A stretch of 64,000 bases of DNA from Melastoma dodecandrum (taxonomy: Eukaryota; Streptophyta; Magnoliopsida; Myrtales; Melastomataceae). The notes beneath the pieces are model-generated. The model was not told the DNA's origin, searched no databases, and saw only the letters and a program-made list of their open reading frames with translations. Below are positions 8,938 to 20,364 of the stretch, in pieces. The first letter of the stretch is position 1. Every line of letters starts with the position of its first letter. Position numbers and translations under genes: made by a program. Where the stretch lies: NCBI GenBank assembly GCA_029817715.1, contig JARUPY010000492.1:62001-126000 (forward strand). The letters run 5' to 3'.

Positions 8938-11900
8938 TCGCCTTCGTCTTGTTTTTGTTCTTTTTTTTTTTTTTGAAGGGGGGGAGTGGAATGCTTGTTT
9001 TAGTCATTCAAATGATGGGAGGAAATAATCGTTTCAATAAAAAGGGAGTCAACGTCAAGAGTTCACTTTATATTATTCTTTGCTTTTTCAATACGTCTTT
9101 CTTGTTTTTGGGTAAAGAATTTGTACCCATCTTTTCTTATGGACAACACTCTATGATTCGAGAGAATAATCTTTTTTCCAAGGCACTTTATCATCCTTTT
9201 CCTTTTTTTTAATTTATTTTTACAATTTTGTTCTAAAATGAAAATTTTAAAACACTTTAATTTTATTAAAATTTGAAAACATATAATCATAATTTTTTTT
9301 ACATCAAATTAATTCCATAATCTAATCAAGTTCCAATATTTTCTTACCAAGGAAAACATTTAGAGATAGCGAAGAAAATCTCTCAAGCCTCTGTGTTGGT
9401 TAGTAGATGTATAATACGCCAGTTTTGAGCTACCATTCATCCGGTCCAATGTCGACCGATCTTGTAACTATGATACGGAGCGCAATCTCCGACTCGATTA
9501 ATTCAGGAATAACCACAGGTACCGCGACTTGGTTCGTGATATCCCTTATGCTGTAACACCAAAAACTATAACTATGAAAAGAAGGACATGGTCTGGGAAA
9601 AGGAATTGAGGCATCATCATCCGCAGTCGTGTATGCAGCAGCCACACAGCTTTTTTTTTTTGCACAACCAGCTATATTGTAACGAGTAACTGTACGTGTT
9701 CCTATTCCGAAATCCAAACCTGCAACAACAGCAAGAGCGACAACAGAATTAGGACGAGTTACAACAGTGTCTACCACGGAAGCAGCGGTGTAAAATCGAA
9801 CATACACAATTCTCTTTGTGCGAAAATCTCCTTTTCATATTGAACAAATGCGCAAAATACAATCTCATTAGAAGCTACACGTCTTAATAAAGAAAATTAG
9901 AAAATCAAAACTAGGAAGCCTTCCACTTCACAATTTCTAGGAACGAGGACATGAATCTTTATTTTCCTCCAACAAACTAGATTTGTCACATTAGCCTTAA
10001 GGCAAAATCACCAACAAACTCTTCTTAGGATAGGTGCCGATGTTTATTCCAATCTTCTCCCGAAGCCACTCAAATTTTGTTCTGATCCTAACTATAGCAG
10101 AAATGCTCCATCGGCTGAAAGCAAGTTAGGGAGATGAAGTTCTAGATCACCGACTTCAGCCTACTTAATCTCGCTCTATAAAGCTCTAGGTTTTGAGATC
10201 GTGAAGAAGACCACGTCTAAAAGGCATATAGTCAAGTTTTTTATTGAGGTACATTAAAATACCTCGATTTTCCACCTTTTTTTTCGCTTTCTAAATTCGG
10301 TTACGATGATCTTGATTTGGATTAATTTCTGTATATCAGACACTCCTAAAACAATTCTCCATAAAACGATATTTACTCATTACTCTCTTAGCACGTGCAT
10401 TGGTGATGTTTAAATCCTAGAACTATATAATATTTGCAAAATAAGCATTTAGAAAATTTAAATTAAAAAATTAAATATTTGTTACAATATTATAACGATG
10501 ATAGTTGTTTTTCTGTAAGTACCAATAAATAATTAAGCTGACAGCTGCCATACACATACTATTGTGTACTAATTTTTTAGATTTTTCAGTAAAAATTTAC
10601 TAAAATTTGAGGATTTTTAATAAACATACTGTACTAAGTTTTATTTATTTATTTTTAGTACAAATGTACTAAAATTTTAAGATTTTTAGTATATGTCCTC
10701 AATTTTGTATACCGACGGACCCTTAGGTTTATTACATTATTACTACCAAAGTGCAGGCGTTTATTAAATTTCGAGTAATGAGCCAGCCCAGCAAAATGTA
10801 CTAAATTTGAACGTTGCTTCTTAGCAATGTACTAAACAGTGATACGTACAGTACTAAACATGTTAAAAGAAGCATAATCTCAATCCACATGGGGAGAAGA
10901 GTTTGATTTGTTTGTGCATGAGCCGGCTTCTTTTTTGCGCCTCTGTATGCTTTCGTCTATCTCTGGTTTCTGCCTTCCTGTGAATCTTTATTTCTGAGAC
11001 TAAGATTTTAGGGGTTACCGAACGGCAGGGTCTCGCCGCTTTTTATTATGAGTAGGCTATGGATTAGGACCCACCTCTCTTTCTCCGATGGAGGTCTTGG
11101 AAACATCTTTCTATCTAGAATTGCCAGCTCACCACATGTACAAGACGTTGTTCGTGCATTTGTCTGTCACTGAGTGACTGCTACCTGTGCACAAACAAGT
11201 GTCAAGTGCTTTGTTTGCTATAACTGTAAAATTAACTCTTCTTGTTTTGCAGCCGTTTGGGTTAATTATGAAGGGCTTCAAGAACTTTCTTTTATCTCAT
11301 TCCTACCTACTTTATCACTTAATGTATTTATACATTTGTGCAACCATATAATTTTCTGTTTGATTGTAGTAGTTGTATTATCATATCTTAGACAGCGGCG
11401 GAGCTGCTTCAAGCCGAAATATCGAAGGACATGACCTATGGCACAAAGGTACAAGCATTTTCCCCATGGAGTTCGCATATGAGCATCACTCAAACATTAC
11501 AACTCCAAGTATCTTTGTTTAGCCAAAGGTATTTATTTATTAAGCATTTATGTAATTATTTTTTCGTTGTTATAATTTCACATTAAGAAAATACTTCTAA
11601 GCGAGAAACGAAGAAGAAAAGTCTACTCCCAAACACTCATCCTAAATAGACGAGTGTAAACACCGAAATGATTCATTCACACAAACTTCCGACCCGAAAA
11701 GTAACTTTGTTTTATCCCAGCTAAGATCCAATGCTCCTTTTCTAACTCAAACACACTTTTTTTAAGTAGTATTATAATTTTTTTTAAAGTAGAATAGTTC
11801 TTTTTATTATTTAAATATTTATTTGTTGATTAAAGAATTAAATACATTTAACATCCAACATGACATGTATGGTAAATAAGCGTTCTCACCTTATGCCCTC

Positions 11901-11940
11901 CGAATCAAACAAAGCGAGAGACTCTCTTAAATAATTAACA
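8938..11940. other. Gene-free spacer upstream of NLR-A
   Basis: No gene is supported. The first part is the NLR-A upstream region, with a poly-T tract at 8959-8972. It does not match the upstream region of NLR-B. The rest is AT-rich; one minus-strand frame at 9430-9807 has no recognisable domain. Confidence 0.6.
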
Positions 11941-11988
11941 CCAAATATCCACGAGGCTGACCACCACCTCCGCCTCCCACAGCAACAC

Positions 11989-13008
11989 TTGTGCACCCAA
12001 CCGGCGACGCAGTCACAGCCACAGCCATGTGCGTCCGAACGTCCCAGGAGACATCTGGAGTTTAATGACTCCTCGTCCCAGCAAGGTGCCAGGTCAGGGC
12101 AAGAAAGGTTTGGTCATCTTGACGAGTCTCGCCCTGGAAGTGCAGAAGCAGATAATCCTAATAGAGCCCAGAGGCCTGAGCGACCACAAGAGAAGATGAA
12201 CAAGCCTAGACAGGGAATGCCTAAGGTAGATATCCAGGCGATCCGAACAGGCCCACCGATAGCTCAGTTTTTGGAAGCAAAGATGCTATGTCAGAATTGC
12301 AAGCTCATAGCTCAAAACAAGATCCTGATTACTCAGCTCTGCACTTCCTGCTGCGTCAGTTACTTCCTCAAGCTTGTAGACTTGTCCTCAAATGGAGAAA
12401 TCGTGGTCAAACCAGCGCACTCTACAGCTACAGGTACTTGTGAAACTAACAACACTTGCTCGGAATCGCAACAGCTCCCCACGCGAGCAGTAGTGGGATA
12501 CGACCCATCTGTTGGCGACTATGTGGAGGTACGTCAAACTCTCCTTGGTTCTAAGAGATCAAGGGTGATTAAAGCAGTTAACCCTTCGAAATATTGGCAG
12601 AAGGCAATGGGCAAGATCACTTTGCCTCCGAGGGTGCGCAAGAGGAGGGACAGACGTCTAAGCCACGTCGCCAAAAGGCCCAGGCCTACCCTCTCAGGAG
12701 CAGCCCCACCGGCTACAGCACCTGTGAACGGAGTTAACGCCGAGGCAGAGCGCATTGAGTCTACGGATCATTCAGAAGAACCTGACTCAAGTTTTGACTA
12801 TACCCCACTCCGGAGCGAGATCCCAAGTGATGTCGATGGGGAAATGAGACCAGTCGTGAGCTGCAATGCTCTTACCCTGCCTGTAGACTTCGCTTGTAAG
12901 CGGGACAAAAGGACTCTAGTAGGTAAAGTGCCTCTTCCTCGCTCTCCAGTTTACCCAGCAGGCTTTCCATTAAATTGGTTAGAAAAGACATCTGACAGCA
13001 TGAAATAA
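11989..13008 (+). pseudogene. Gypsy 5' coding region (gag/pre-protease)
   Basis: An open stretch of 339 codons lies upstream of the protease; it opens at a TTG and the first in-frame ATG encodes MNKPRQGMPK. It is rich in Pro, Arg, Gln and Ser. I see no CCHC zinc knuckle, so it is not a clear gag. The end (VYPAGFPLNWLEKTSDSMK) runs directly into the protease frame after a TAA stop. It belongs to the element by position; its own function cannot be read. Confidence 0.5.
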
Positions 13009-13011
13009 CAT

Positions 13012-13767
13012 ATGCATTCATTATACATAACTGCTACCTTTGACGGTACAGTAGTAAGTCGAGTCCTTGTAAACAACGGAGCGACTATAAACGTGCTCCC
13101 TCTGTCCAGGTTTAACTTGCTTGGATATAAGCCTTGTGACTTGGTTAAAACCAATGTCGCAGTGAGTGGTTTTAATTGCAGGAAATCTGAATGCCTAGGA
13201 GTATTCTCGGTGCACCTTGAAGCAAGTCGCCAAGAAAGGGAAACTGCATTCTTCGTGATAGACATAATCCCCACTTTTAATGCACTATTGGGCCGCGACT
13301 GGCTCCATAAAGCTGCTGCTATCCCTTCTACGTTGCATAGAGAGTTGTTGCTTTGGGTTGACTCTGAAATTGAAAGTATCAGGGTTGATGAATATTCCTG
13401 TTGTGACAAGGGTATCTTGCATGCAGAAACAAGCAAGACTATCAAGGACCTCACGCTGTACCAACGCTATAAGCTTGGCGACCTTACGGTAGGGCCCCTT
13501 GGCGAACCGTCCGGAAAGTTCAACTACATCGTAGACTACGGGACATCGCACCCCAAGACAGATACAGAGCCGATCGTTCCGACTGGTTGGGGAGATGAGC
13601 TGTCTACTCAAGATATAGAGGAGGTCCTCCAAGAAGTTAACTCGGGGGAGAACCCCGTGGCGTCTGACAAGCCAAAAGAAGAGGGAGTGGCGAAAGACCA
13701 GCACAATAGTACCACGGAGTTGGAGCCCGATAGACTCCTCAAGGAAGAGACTTATGAACCGGAATGA
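13012..13767 (+). pseudogene. Gypsy aspartic protease
   Basis: This is a retropepsin-like domain: SLYITATFDG, then the active-site region RVLVNNGATINVLPLSRF, then FNALLGRDWLHKAAAIPSTL. In active Tat-type elements the catalytic triplet reads Asp-Asn/Ser-Gly; here the aspartate is asparagine (VNNGA), which should abolish proteolysis. A hydrophilic acidic linker toward RT follows. Confidence 0.8.
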
Positions 13768-13953
13768 GAGAGTAACCGAAGCAGTTGCCGATGTCCTTCG
13801 ACGACTTCAAGTCTGCCAAGGAAGTCGCTACTATAGGCAACCCGTCTCTTGGTTTTCAATAAACTCAGAAGCCCTTAGAGCGCCTAGTGCCTGGAATAAG
13901 CCCGTATCCACTGACTTAGGCGGTTCAGAGGAACGAGAGTCTTTGATGACATC

Positions 13954-15512
13954 ATGCGACCCATTGGTCACATTAACCTAGGAAGTGAGTCCTCTCCTAG
14001 ATTTCTTTTTATCAGTTCTTCTATAAATAAAGAACTTTTTAGTGTGATTAGGGAAGTACTTGAGGAATTCAAAGACTGTTTCGCCTGGGATTACACCGAG
14101 AGGCCAGGGTTGTACCGTAGACTTGTAGAACACACCCTTCCTATTAAAAAGGATTTTAAGCCGGTACAGCAAGCGCCCAGGCGCATGACTACTGAAGTCA
14201 CGCAACTAGTCTTTGAAGAAGTTAAAAAACTTTTTCGACCAGGTTATATTAGGACCTCACGCTATATAGAATGGATTTTCAGTATAGTTCCTATACTTAA
14301 AAAGAATGGCAAAATCAGAGTCTGCATAGACTTTCGAGATCTCAATCGCGCCACTCCAAAAGATGAATACTCAATGCCAATCGCAGACGATCTTGTAGAC
14401 TGACATCAGGGCATCAGATTATGTCCTTTATGGATGGATTTTCTGGTTACAACCAAATCTTCATCGCAGAAGAAGACGTACATAAGACGGCATTCAGATG
14501 TCCCTTAGGGATTTTTGAGTGGGTAGTAATGCCATTCGGGTTGAAGAATGCTGGCGCTACTTATCAGCGAGCAATGAACACTATATTTGATGCCTCTCTT
14601 GGCAAAACAGTAGAAGTATACATCGATGATATAGTAGTTAAGTCGACAAGAGAAGATCTCCATGTATACCATCTCAGAAATGCTTTCATGAAGATGAGAA
14701 AACACCAACTAAAACTAAACCCGGTTAAATGCGCCTTTGGTGTTAAAGCCGGACAATTTCTGGGTTTCTTGGTACACCAACGCGGGATAGAGGTTGATCA
14801 GAACAAGGTAAAAGCCATTCAAAATTTGGCCGCGCCTAGAAACAAAAAAGAGTTGCAAGCGTTTCTCGGTAGAATCAATTATCTGCGAAGGTTCATTGGG
14901 AACATCGCAGGAAAGACCGAAGTATTCGGCAATTTGTTGAGGGGACAAAATAGTTTCAAGTGGACGGAAAAGCACGAAGGGGCGTTCAATGCTCTAAAGA
15001 AGTATTTAACGCATCCACCTGTATTAATACCCCCTCAACCAGGGAAACCTTTTATTCTCTACGTAGCGGCTACTGAAACTACCATAGGGGCTATGTTAGC
15101 CCAAGTAGACGAAAATGGACGCAAAAGAGCTGTTTACTATTTATCGAGACAACTGACTCCTGTCGAAGGCAGATATGCCCTAAAAGAGAAGTTGTGTCTA
15201 TCAGAATTCTACGCCGTCATGAAGCTGAGGCACTACATTGGAAGCAGCGAAGCCTACGTGGTGTCTAAATCACCCATTATTAAGTACTTCTTCGAGAGTC
15301 CGTTGCTAAATGGACGAATCAGTAAATGGAGTCTAATCATGTCCCCGTATGACTTGAGATACAAATCTCAGCAGTCGACTAAAGGACAAACATTGGCTGA
15401 CTTCTTAGTCGATTACGACCCGGCCACGTCCGTAGACCAAGAAGAGGCAACTGAGGAGGTTTGGCAGGCCTGGTTTGACGGCTCGTCCACAAAAAATGGA
15501 GCTGCAATATGA
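13954..15512 (+). pseudogene. Gypsy reverse transcriptase and RNase H
   Basis: RT fingers and palm are visible: RVCIDFRDLNRATPKDEYS, then MDGFSGYNQI, FRCPLGIFEWVVMPFGLKNA and the catalytic box EVYIDDIVVKS. The connection and RNase H parts follow (FLGRINYLRRFIG, then FILYVAATETTIGAMLAQ). A single-base shift near 14401 separates the two RT halves. In the RNase H start, VAATE replaces the usual aspartate-bearing string, another probable loss. Confidence 0.9.
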
Positions 15513-15896
15513 ATTCACATAATTTCCCAAATGGGTAAGGACATCAGATTAGCTTTTCGCCTACAAGTTATACCTACCAATAATGCAACAGAATATGAGG
15601 CATTGATAACGACATTAAAAAAACTACTAACGCTGAAGGTGAAACACGCCCGTATCAAAGTTGATTCGCAGTTAGTCATTAACCAAGTCAAGAGAGAATG
15701 CACTTGTCAAGGTAAACTACTGCCCTATCTAGAGATATTTCAGCTACTCGTTACAGGTTTTGAACTCGTCTCGTTCCAATTCGTGGGACGTGAAGAGAAC
15801 ATCGTGGCTAATGGTCTAGCCCAGTTAGCATCTGGGTATAAAGTCAAACTAGAACAAAGAAACATACCTGAAATAGGTTTGCATCTTCAGCCATGA
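15513..15896 (+). pseudogene. Second, plant-type RNase H domain of the Tat element
   Basis: The WFDGSSTKNGAAI start lies just before the in-frame TGA at 15510. The frame then reads through LAFRLQVIPTNNATEYEAL, VDSQLVINQV and FVGREENIVANGLAQLAS. This resembles the archaeal/plant-type RNase H gained by Tat elements. It ends at another in-frame TGA. Confidence 0.8.
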
Positions 15897-15905
15897 ACCA
15901 AAATT

Positions 15906-17036
15906 ATGGCTGTAGACATAATGGAGCAAGGAAAAGATTGGAGGAAACCAATAGTTTCCTTTTTGGTGGACCCCAATCAAAAAGCCAAACAGCGAGTTAA
16001 AGTTCAAGCTTTGTCATACGTCCTTTTGGACGGAGTGCTCTACAGAAAAGACACAAACGGAGTCCTCCTAAGATGTGTAGACCTGGACAAAGCTACCCTG
16101 ATAATGATGGAAACTCATGAAGAACTCTGCGGATCACACCAAGTAGGGATTAAAATGTGCTGGATCATCCGTAGACATGGGTTTTATTGGCCATCAATGA
16201 TGAAGAATTGCATCGAGATGGCCAAAGGATGCCAGGAATGCCAACGACACGGCCCCATAACTCGTGCTCTAGCAACAGAGCTAACCCCCATAATCAAACC
16301 CTGGCCTTTTAGGACTTGGGCATTAGATGTGATAGGAGAGATCCACCCCCATTCTAGCCGAGGGGATGCATACATTTTGGTAGAAACGGATTATTTCACC
16401 AAATTGGTGGAAGCTCAAGTCTACAAGAAAGTTGACCATAGCGAGGTCATCAGCTTCTTGCGAACTAACATCATCTACCGCTTTGGCATTCCTCAGAATA
16501 TTGTCGTGGACAATGAAATAGCTTTTATTTATTTAAAAGTAAAGGAATTCACATAAGAATTTGGTTTTTCAGTCCTGAATTCCACCCCGTATTACCCTCA
16601 GGCAAACGGACAGGCCGAAGCCTCCAATAAGCTTATCAAAAACAATATCCAGAAGATGATCGGGCTTAATCCGAGGAAATGGCACGAAATCTTGGATGAT
16701 ACTATCTGGGCTTTGAGAGTTACCAAACGTGAAAGTACCGAAGAAACTCCATTCGCATTAGTCTATGGTCACGACGCAGTGTTACCTATTGAGATGAGGT
16801 ATAAGTCGCTCCGTGTTAGCCAGCCTTGTCTACAAGACGAGGCCATGTCCATAGCCTTGGAAGAACTAGAAAAGAAGAGGCTAGACGTTATAGACATAAT
16901 AGAGGTGCATAAGCAAAGAATAGCTCATCATTACAATAAGAAAGTTGTTCACAAGCACTTTCAAGTCGGCGACTTGGTTTGGAAAATGATCTTACCGCTA
17001 AGGACTAAAGACAAATTCGTACCTCAGAGCAAGTAA
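15906..17036 (+). pseudogene. Gypsy integrase
   Basis: An HHCC zinc-binding region (THEELCGSHQVG ... GCQECQRHG) is followed by the core: FRTWALDVIGEIHPHSSRGD, ILVETDYFTKLVEA, then VDNEIAF where TDNG-type strings are usual, then NSTPYYPQANGQAEASNK. An in-frame TAA at 16554 interrupts it. The C-terminal part continues to about KFVPQSK and then stops at the junction with the virus-like segment. Confidence 0.85.
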
Positions 17037-17040
17037 GAGG

Positions 17041-17691
17041 CAAGAAAAGGTTAGTGATTAACTACCAGCCTCTTAATCACTTTCTCCAGGATGATAAGTT
17101 CCCATTGCCGAACAGGACAACATTTTTCTCCTCATTAGCCAAAGCTAAGGTATTCTCTAAGTTTGATCTTAAAAGTGGCTTTTGGCAACTAGGCATACAT
17201 CCTGAGGAAAGATGGAAAACGGGATTCTGTATCACAAACGGACATTTCCAATGGACAGTTTTACCTTTTGGACTTAAAACTGCCACATCACTCTTTCAGA
17301 AAGCCATGACTAGAATCTTTTGGCCCATACAGTCTTCAGCATTGATATACATTGATGACATACTACTATTCAGTCTTGATAGCAGTCACATGAACTCTTG
17401 TTGAGACAATTTGCTGACCTCATACAGAAGTATGACATAATGCTTTCTGAAAGAAAGATCAAATTATTTGAGACTTCGATCGAATTCTTGGGAATGAGAC
17501 TTTCAGAGGGTAAGTATTACCCAGGACCCCATATTGCCCAAGAACTGTTAAAATTCCCAGACTCTGATTTAACTGTTAAACAAATTCAGCAATTTTTGGG
17601 AATTGTTAACTATTTGAGAGACTTTGTGCCCAAAATAAGCAGATACACTGGTCCACGGGAAGCCCAACTAAAGAAGGGAACCCAGCCTTAG
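17041..17691 (+). pseudogene. Pararetrovirus-like reverse transcriptase
   Basis: The frame encodes RLVINYQPLNHF, DLKSGFWQLGIHP, VLPFGLKTATSLFQKAM and the catalytic YIDDILLFS box. After a frameshift near 17398 come LSERKIKLFETSIEFLGM and VKQIQQFLGIVNYLRDF. The N-terminal part of the polymerase is absent because the frame starts at the junction with the gypsy integrase. An in-frame TAG closes the segment. Confidence 0.8.
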
Positions 17692-17721
17692 GGACAAGCC
17701 CAAACGGAAGCGGTCCAATAC

Positions 17722-18720
17722 TTGAAGACCCAATTACAGTTGCTTCCTCCCTTGCAGATTCCATCAGATGGAGTCAGGATACTCCAAACGGACGCCAGTG
17801 ATCATTTTTGGGCTGCAATCTTACTGGAAGAAAAGGAATGTACTAGACACATCTGTGCATATAAGTTTAGTAAGTTCAACCATGCCGAGCAACACTACCA
17901 CTCAACCATCAAAGAAATATTAGCGGTGAAGTATGGAATTAAGAAGTTTGAATTCCATTTGGTTGGGTATCATTTCATTGTTGAAAGTGACATGTCTTAT
18001 TTTAGCTCAATACTCAAATTCAAGCAGAAGAAGATCCCTAATGCACAGTTGCTCAGAATAGCAGAATGGTTTTCTCAGTATTCATTCACAGTGAGACATA
18101 TCAAAGGTACCTCAAACATAGTAGTAGACTTTTTATCCAAACCCTTTGATATTTCACATCCTGCTCTGCTAGAAAACCCTCGACAACAGGCGATGATTTC
18201 TACATACACTCCAAAGCCATATGAATATCGTCGTCACCTTCCTCCCGAATTCATTGGTTTTGACCAAGCCCACATTGATTCAGTATTAGCTCAGTGTTCC
18301 CAGATGATGAAGAAGTATTTGGAACAGATATTCTGTAAGTATGGCCAACTGATGTTTCCAAATGATGAACTACATCCATCTTATCCGTTCTTGCAGACTA
18401 TCCCTATTAATCCAATGGACATGTTCCCTGAAGAGTTGAAATGGTTTCTGTGGTACTTGATGCATATGCACACCATAGCACTAGAGTTTCCCACAGAAGA
18501 GATCCTTCAGTATTTAGAGCAACTAGGGAACCTTCATACCTATGTTCTATATGGGAAGCCACATTCATTCTTGGCAGAAATATTATCATGGTTTGCCCCA
18601 TTGATTCAATGGCAGACCTGGTTCGAGATTCATAGGGACAAATATTTTAAGTATCCCGGACTAACAGCATTTTCTACTTACTTGTTTTGTAGACATTGGC
18701 ACTTTGATTCTAATTTATAG
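17722..18720 (+). pseudogene. Pararetrovirus-like RNase H and downstream region
   Basis: The RNase H start RILQTDASDHFWAAILLEE is clear. HYHSTIKEILAVKYGIKKF follows, then VRHIKGTSNIVVDFLSKP at the domain end. A further 170 or so codons of unassigned sequence follow (for example PHSFLAEILSWF) up to a TAG, beyond which the same frame continues. Confidence 0.75.
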
Positions 18721-18723
18721 GCT

Positions 18724-19200
18724 ATGGTAGCCATTAATAACTCTGAAGAGTTTGCCAGCCTTCCCTATTCACTCACTTTCTGTGAAGACGCTACTTTCTC
18801 AGAATGGGAAGATGCTCTTGCCAGCAAAGAACTCCTTAAACAAAAGATATGCAAGGAGAATGGAGTTCACTACATGACTTATAAAGAGATGAGACCTCCA
18901 CCAAGGAGACGATGCCTCTGCAGGCCACCCTTTCCTAATAGTTGGAGATTATATAGACACTTTATTATCTTGATTAGTAATCGAGAAAGAGAACAGCCAG
19001 CTTGAAAATGCCCAAAACACCTGATACGCATCCATCATTATATCCAGTGGTTGAATAGGTACATAGAGCGTAAGACTATTAAGTGTGTTATGAAAAAGGT
19101 ACATGCTCATCTTGCATATGATATTTCCGATGACCCTGACAAAGAATGGTTTCTTTGCCCTTATGAGGAACCCCGTATGCGTTGTTGGAAAAACTTCAGG
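18724..19200 (+). pseudogene. Continuation of the virus-like reading frame, unassigned
   Basis: Frames at 18724-19005 and about 19051-19215 continue the style of the preceding segment (SEWEDALASKELLKQK; DDPDKEWFLCPYEEPRMRC). They probably represent the 3' part of the same fossil element. I cannot assign a function. Confidence 0.35.
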
Positions 19201-19214
19201 AGCATATCCAGTAT

Positions 19215-20360
19215 CGTAGATTTCTTATTTGGTACCGTAAATGTTTTCTTTATTGGAATTCTGCTTAGAGCCTTCCGCTATATTCTCGTTTGTAAAAACT
19301 TCTTATCAGATTATATTTTTCCACGTTGTTCAAGTGCAGCTGCTATCTCCTGTGTTCAATTGTCCGAGGATTTTTCTTCTTCCTCCTAGAGGAGTAGTCA
19401 TCCTCCTCGGGTTCTTCTTCACAGTCGCAAAATCGTTTGCATTTGCCAACGTCCCAAAACAGTGTTCGTTCTCTGGGTCTTTGAAGAAATAAACTCCTGA
19501 TGCAGGAAACAATGCATCCTATCTTTGGACAAGTCGGAAAGAAAGATCCATCTAACTAAATAGAAAAGGTTCAAAGCATGATAAATATAAAATCACAATT
19601 ACCTATACATAATTAACACTTAATTAAATTGGCGAACCTGGTCCAAACGACAAGATGTTAATCTCCTAAATGTTTGTCTGGGTACGATTGTCTTCTACGT
19701 GTATTTTAATAATAATAATAATAATAATAATGTTTGAGACGGGTGTATAAAATAAAGACTGCTGGCTGGCTCTCTATGATAACAGGGCCTTGCTACTGCG
19801 TTTGCGGCGGCCTTTAGTGACCCGCCCACCGAACAATCCCCCTCTCCCATTAATGACCTCTTTTGTTATATTACTAACAATAATATTAATATTTATAACA
19901 AGTAGTTTTAGGGAAAAGTTAGCGTCCGGTAAAATCGGTGCTTGAAACACTATTTTACTTAATAATTAAAATTTGTGTTTTAAAGATCGACTAATAAATA
20001 TTAATAAAGGAATTTTGAAATTAAAGCCTTATTTTATAAAATATTTTTTGGATCAACTTTGTCATGCTAACATTCTCTATATTTTTTGGGTTGTGCAAGA
20101 AAAGAAACGGTGTCTGTCACGTGGAGGGAGATGTTAGTTTTCTTTATCTTACTACCAAATATCATAATTTAAGGCATTTATTTACGTTGTCAGTTTGGGC
20201 ATTAACTTGTAATTGCGTCTCGATCATTGTTTTGGTTTCGCTTTCTTGCCCTTTTCCTTTTAACAACCTTAGATCCAGCCAGCACCCATCCAAACGTGGC
20301 CTAACAAAGGGGTTTGTACTAACCTCACGTGGCTGGACTTACTTATTTATACTTTTACCG
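19215..20360. other. Gene-free AT-rich spacer with a trinucleotide microsatellite
   Basis: No gene is supported. An (AAT)n run lies at 19706-19732. The remainder is AT-rich, apart from a short GC-richer stretch near 19800-19840. Confidence 0.6.
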
Positions 20361-20364
20361 AACT

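Larger units (their letters stand above)
11989..17036 (+). mobile_element. Decayed Ty3/gypsy element, Tat lineage
   Basis: The order pre-protease region, protease, reverse transcriptase, RNase H, second RNase H, integrase is readable on the plus strand. The extra RNase H-like module (TNNATEYEAL) between the pol RNase H and integrase, plus protease style GRDWLH, point to the plant Tat clade. There is a frameshift near 14401 and in-frame stops at 15510, 15894 and 16554, so it is dead. I could not find LTRs. The 3' end is replaced at about 17040 by a virus-like polymerase region. Confidence 0.9.
17037..19200 (+). mobile_element. Endogenous caulimovirus-like (pararetrovirus) fragment
   Basis: The polymerase here differs from the adjoining gypsy element and has the style of plant pararetroviruses (Caulimoviridae). 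RT strings VFSKFDLKSGFWQLGIHP and FQWTVLPFGLKTA are followed by RNase H and DFLSKP. It is broken by a frameshift near 17398 and in-frame stops at 17689 and 18718, and no capsid or movement gene is recognisable. It is a partial fossil copy. A genus such as Florendovirus is plausible but I cannot settle it. Confidence 0.75.

Noticed and set aside
9430..9807. 125-codon minus-strand open frame
   Set aside because: No recognisable motif, low-complexity valine/alanine composition, a non-ATG-rich context and no neighbour support.
11174..11493. Overlapping plus and minus frames near 11.3 kb
   Set aside because: AT-rich, hydrophobic by composition, with no conserved motif on either strand.
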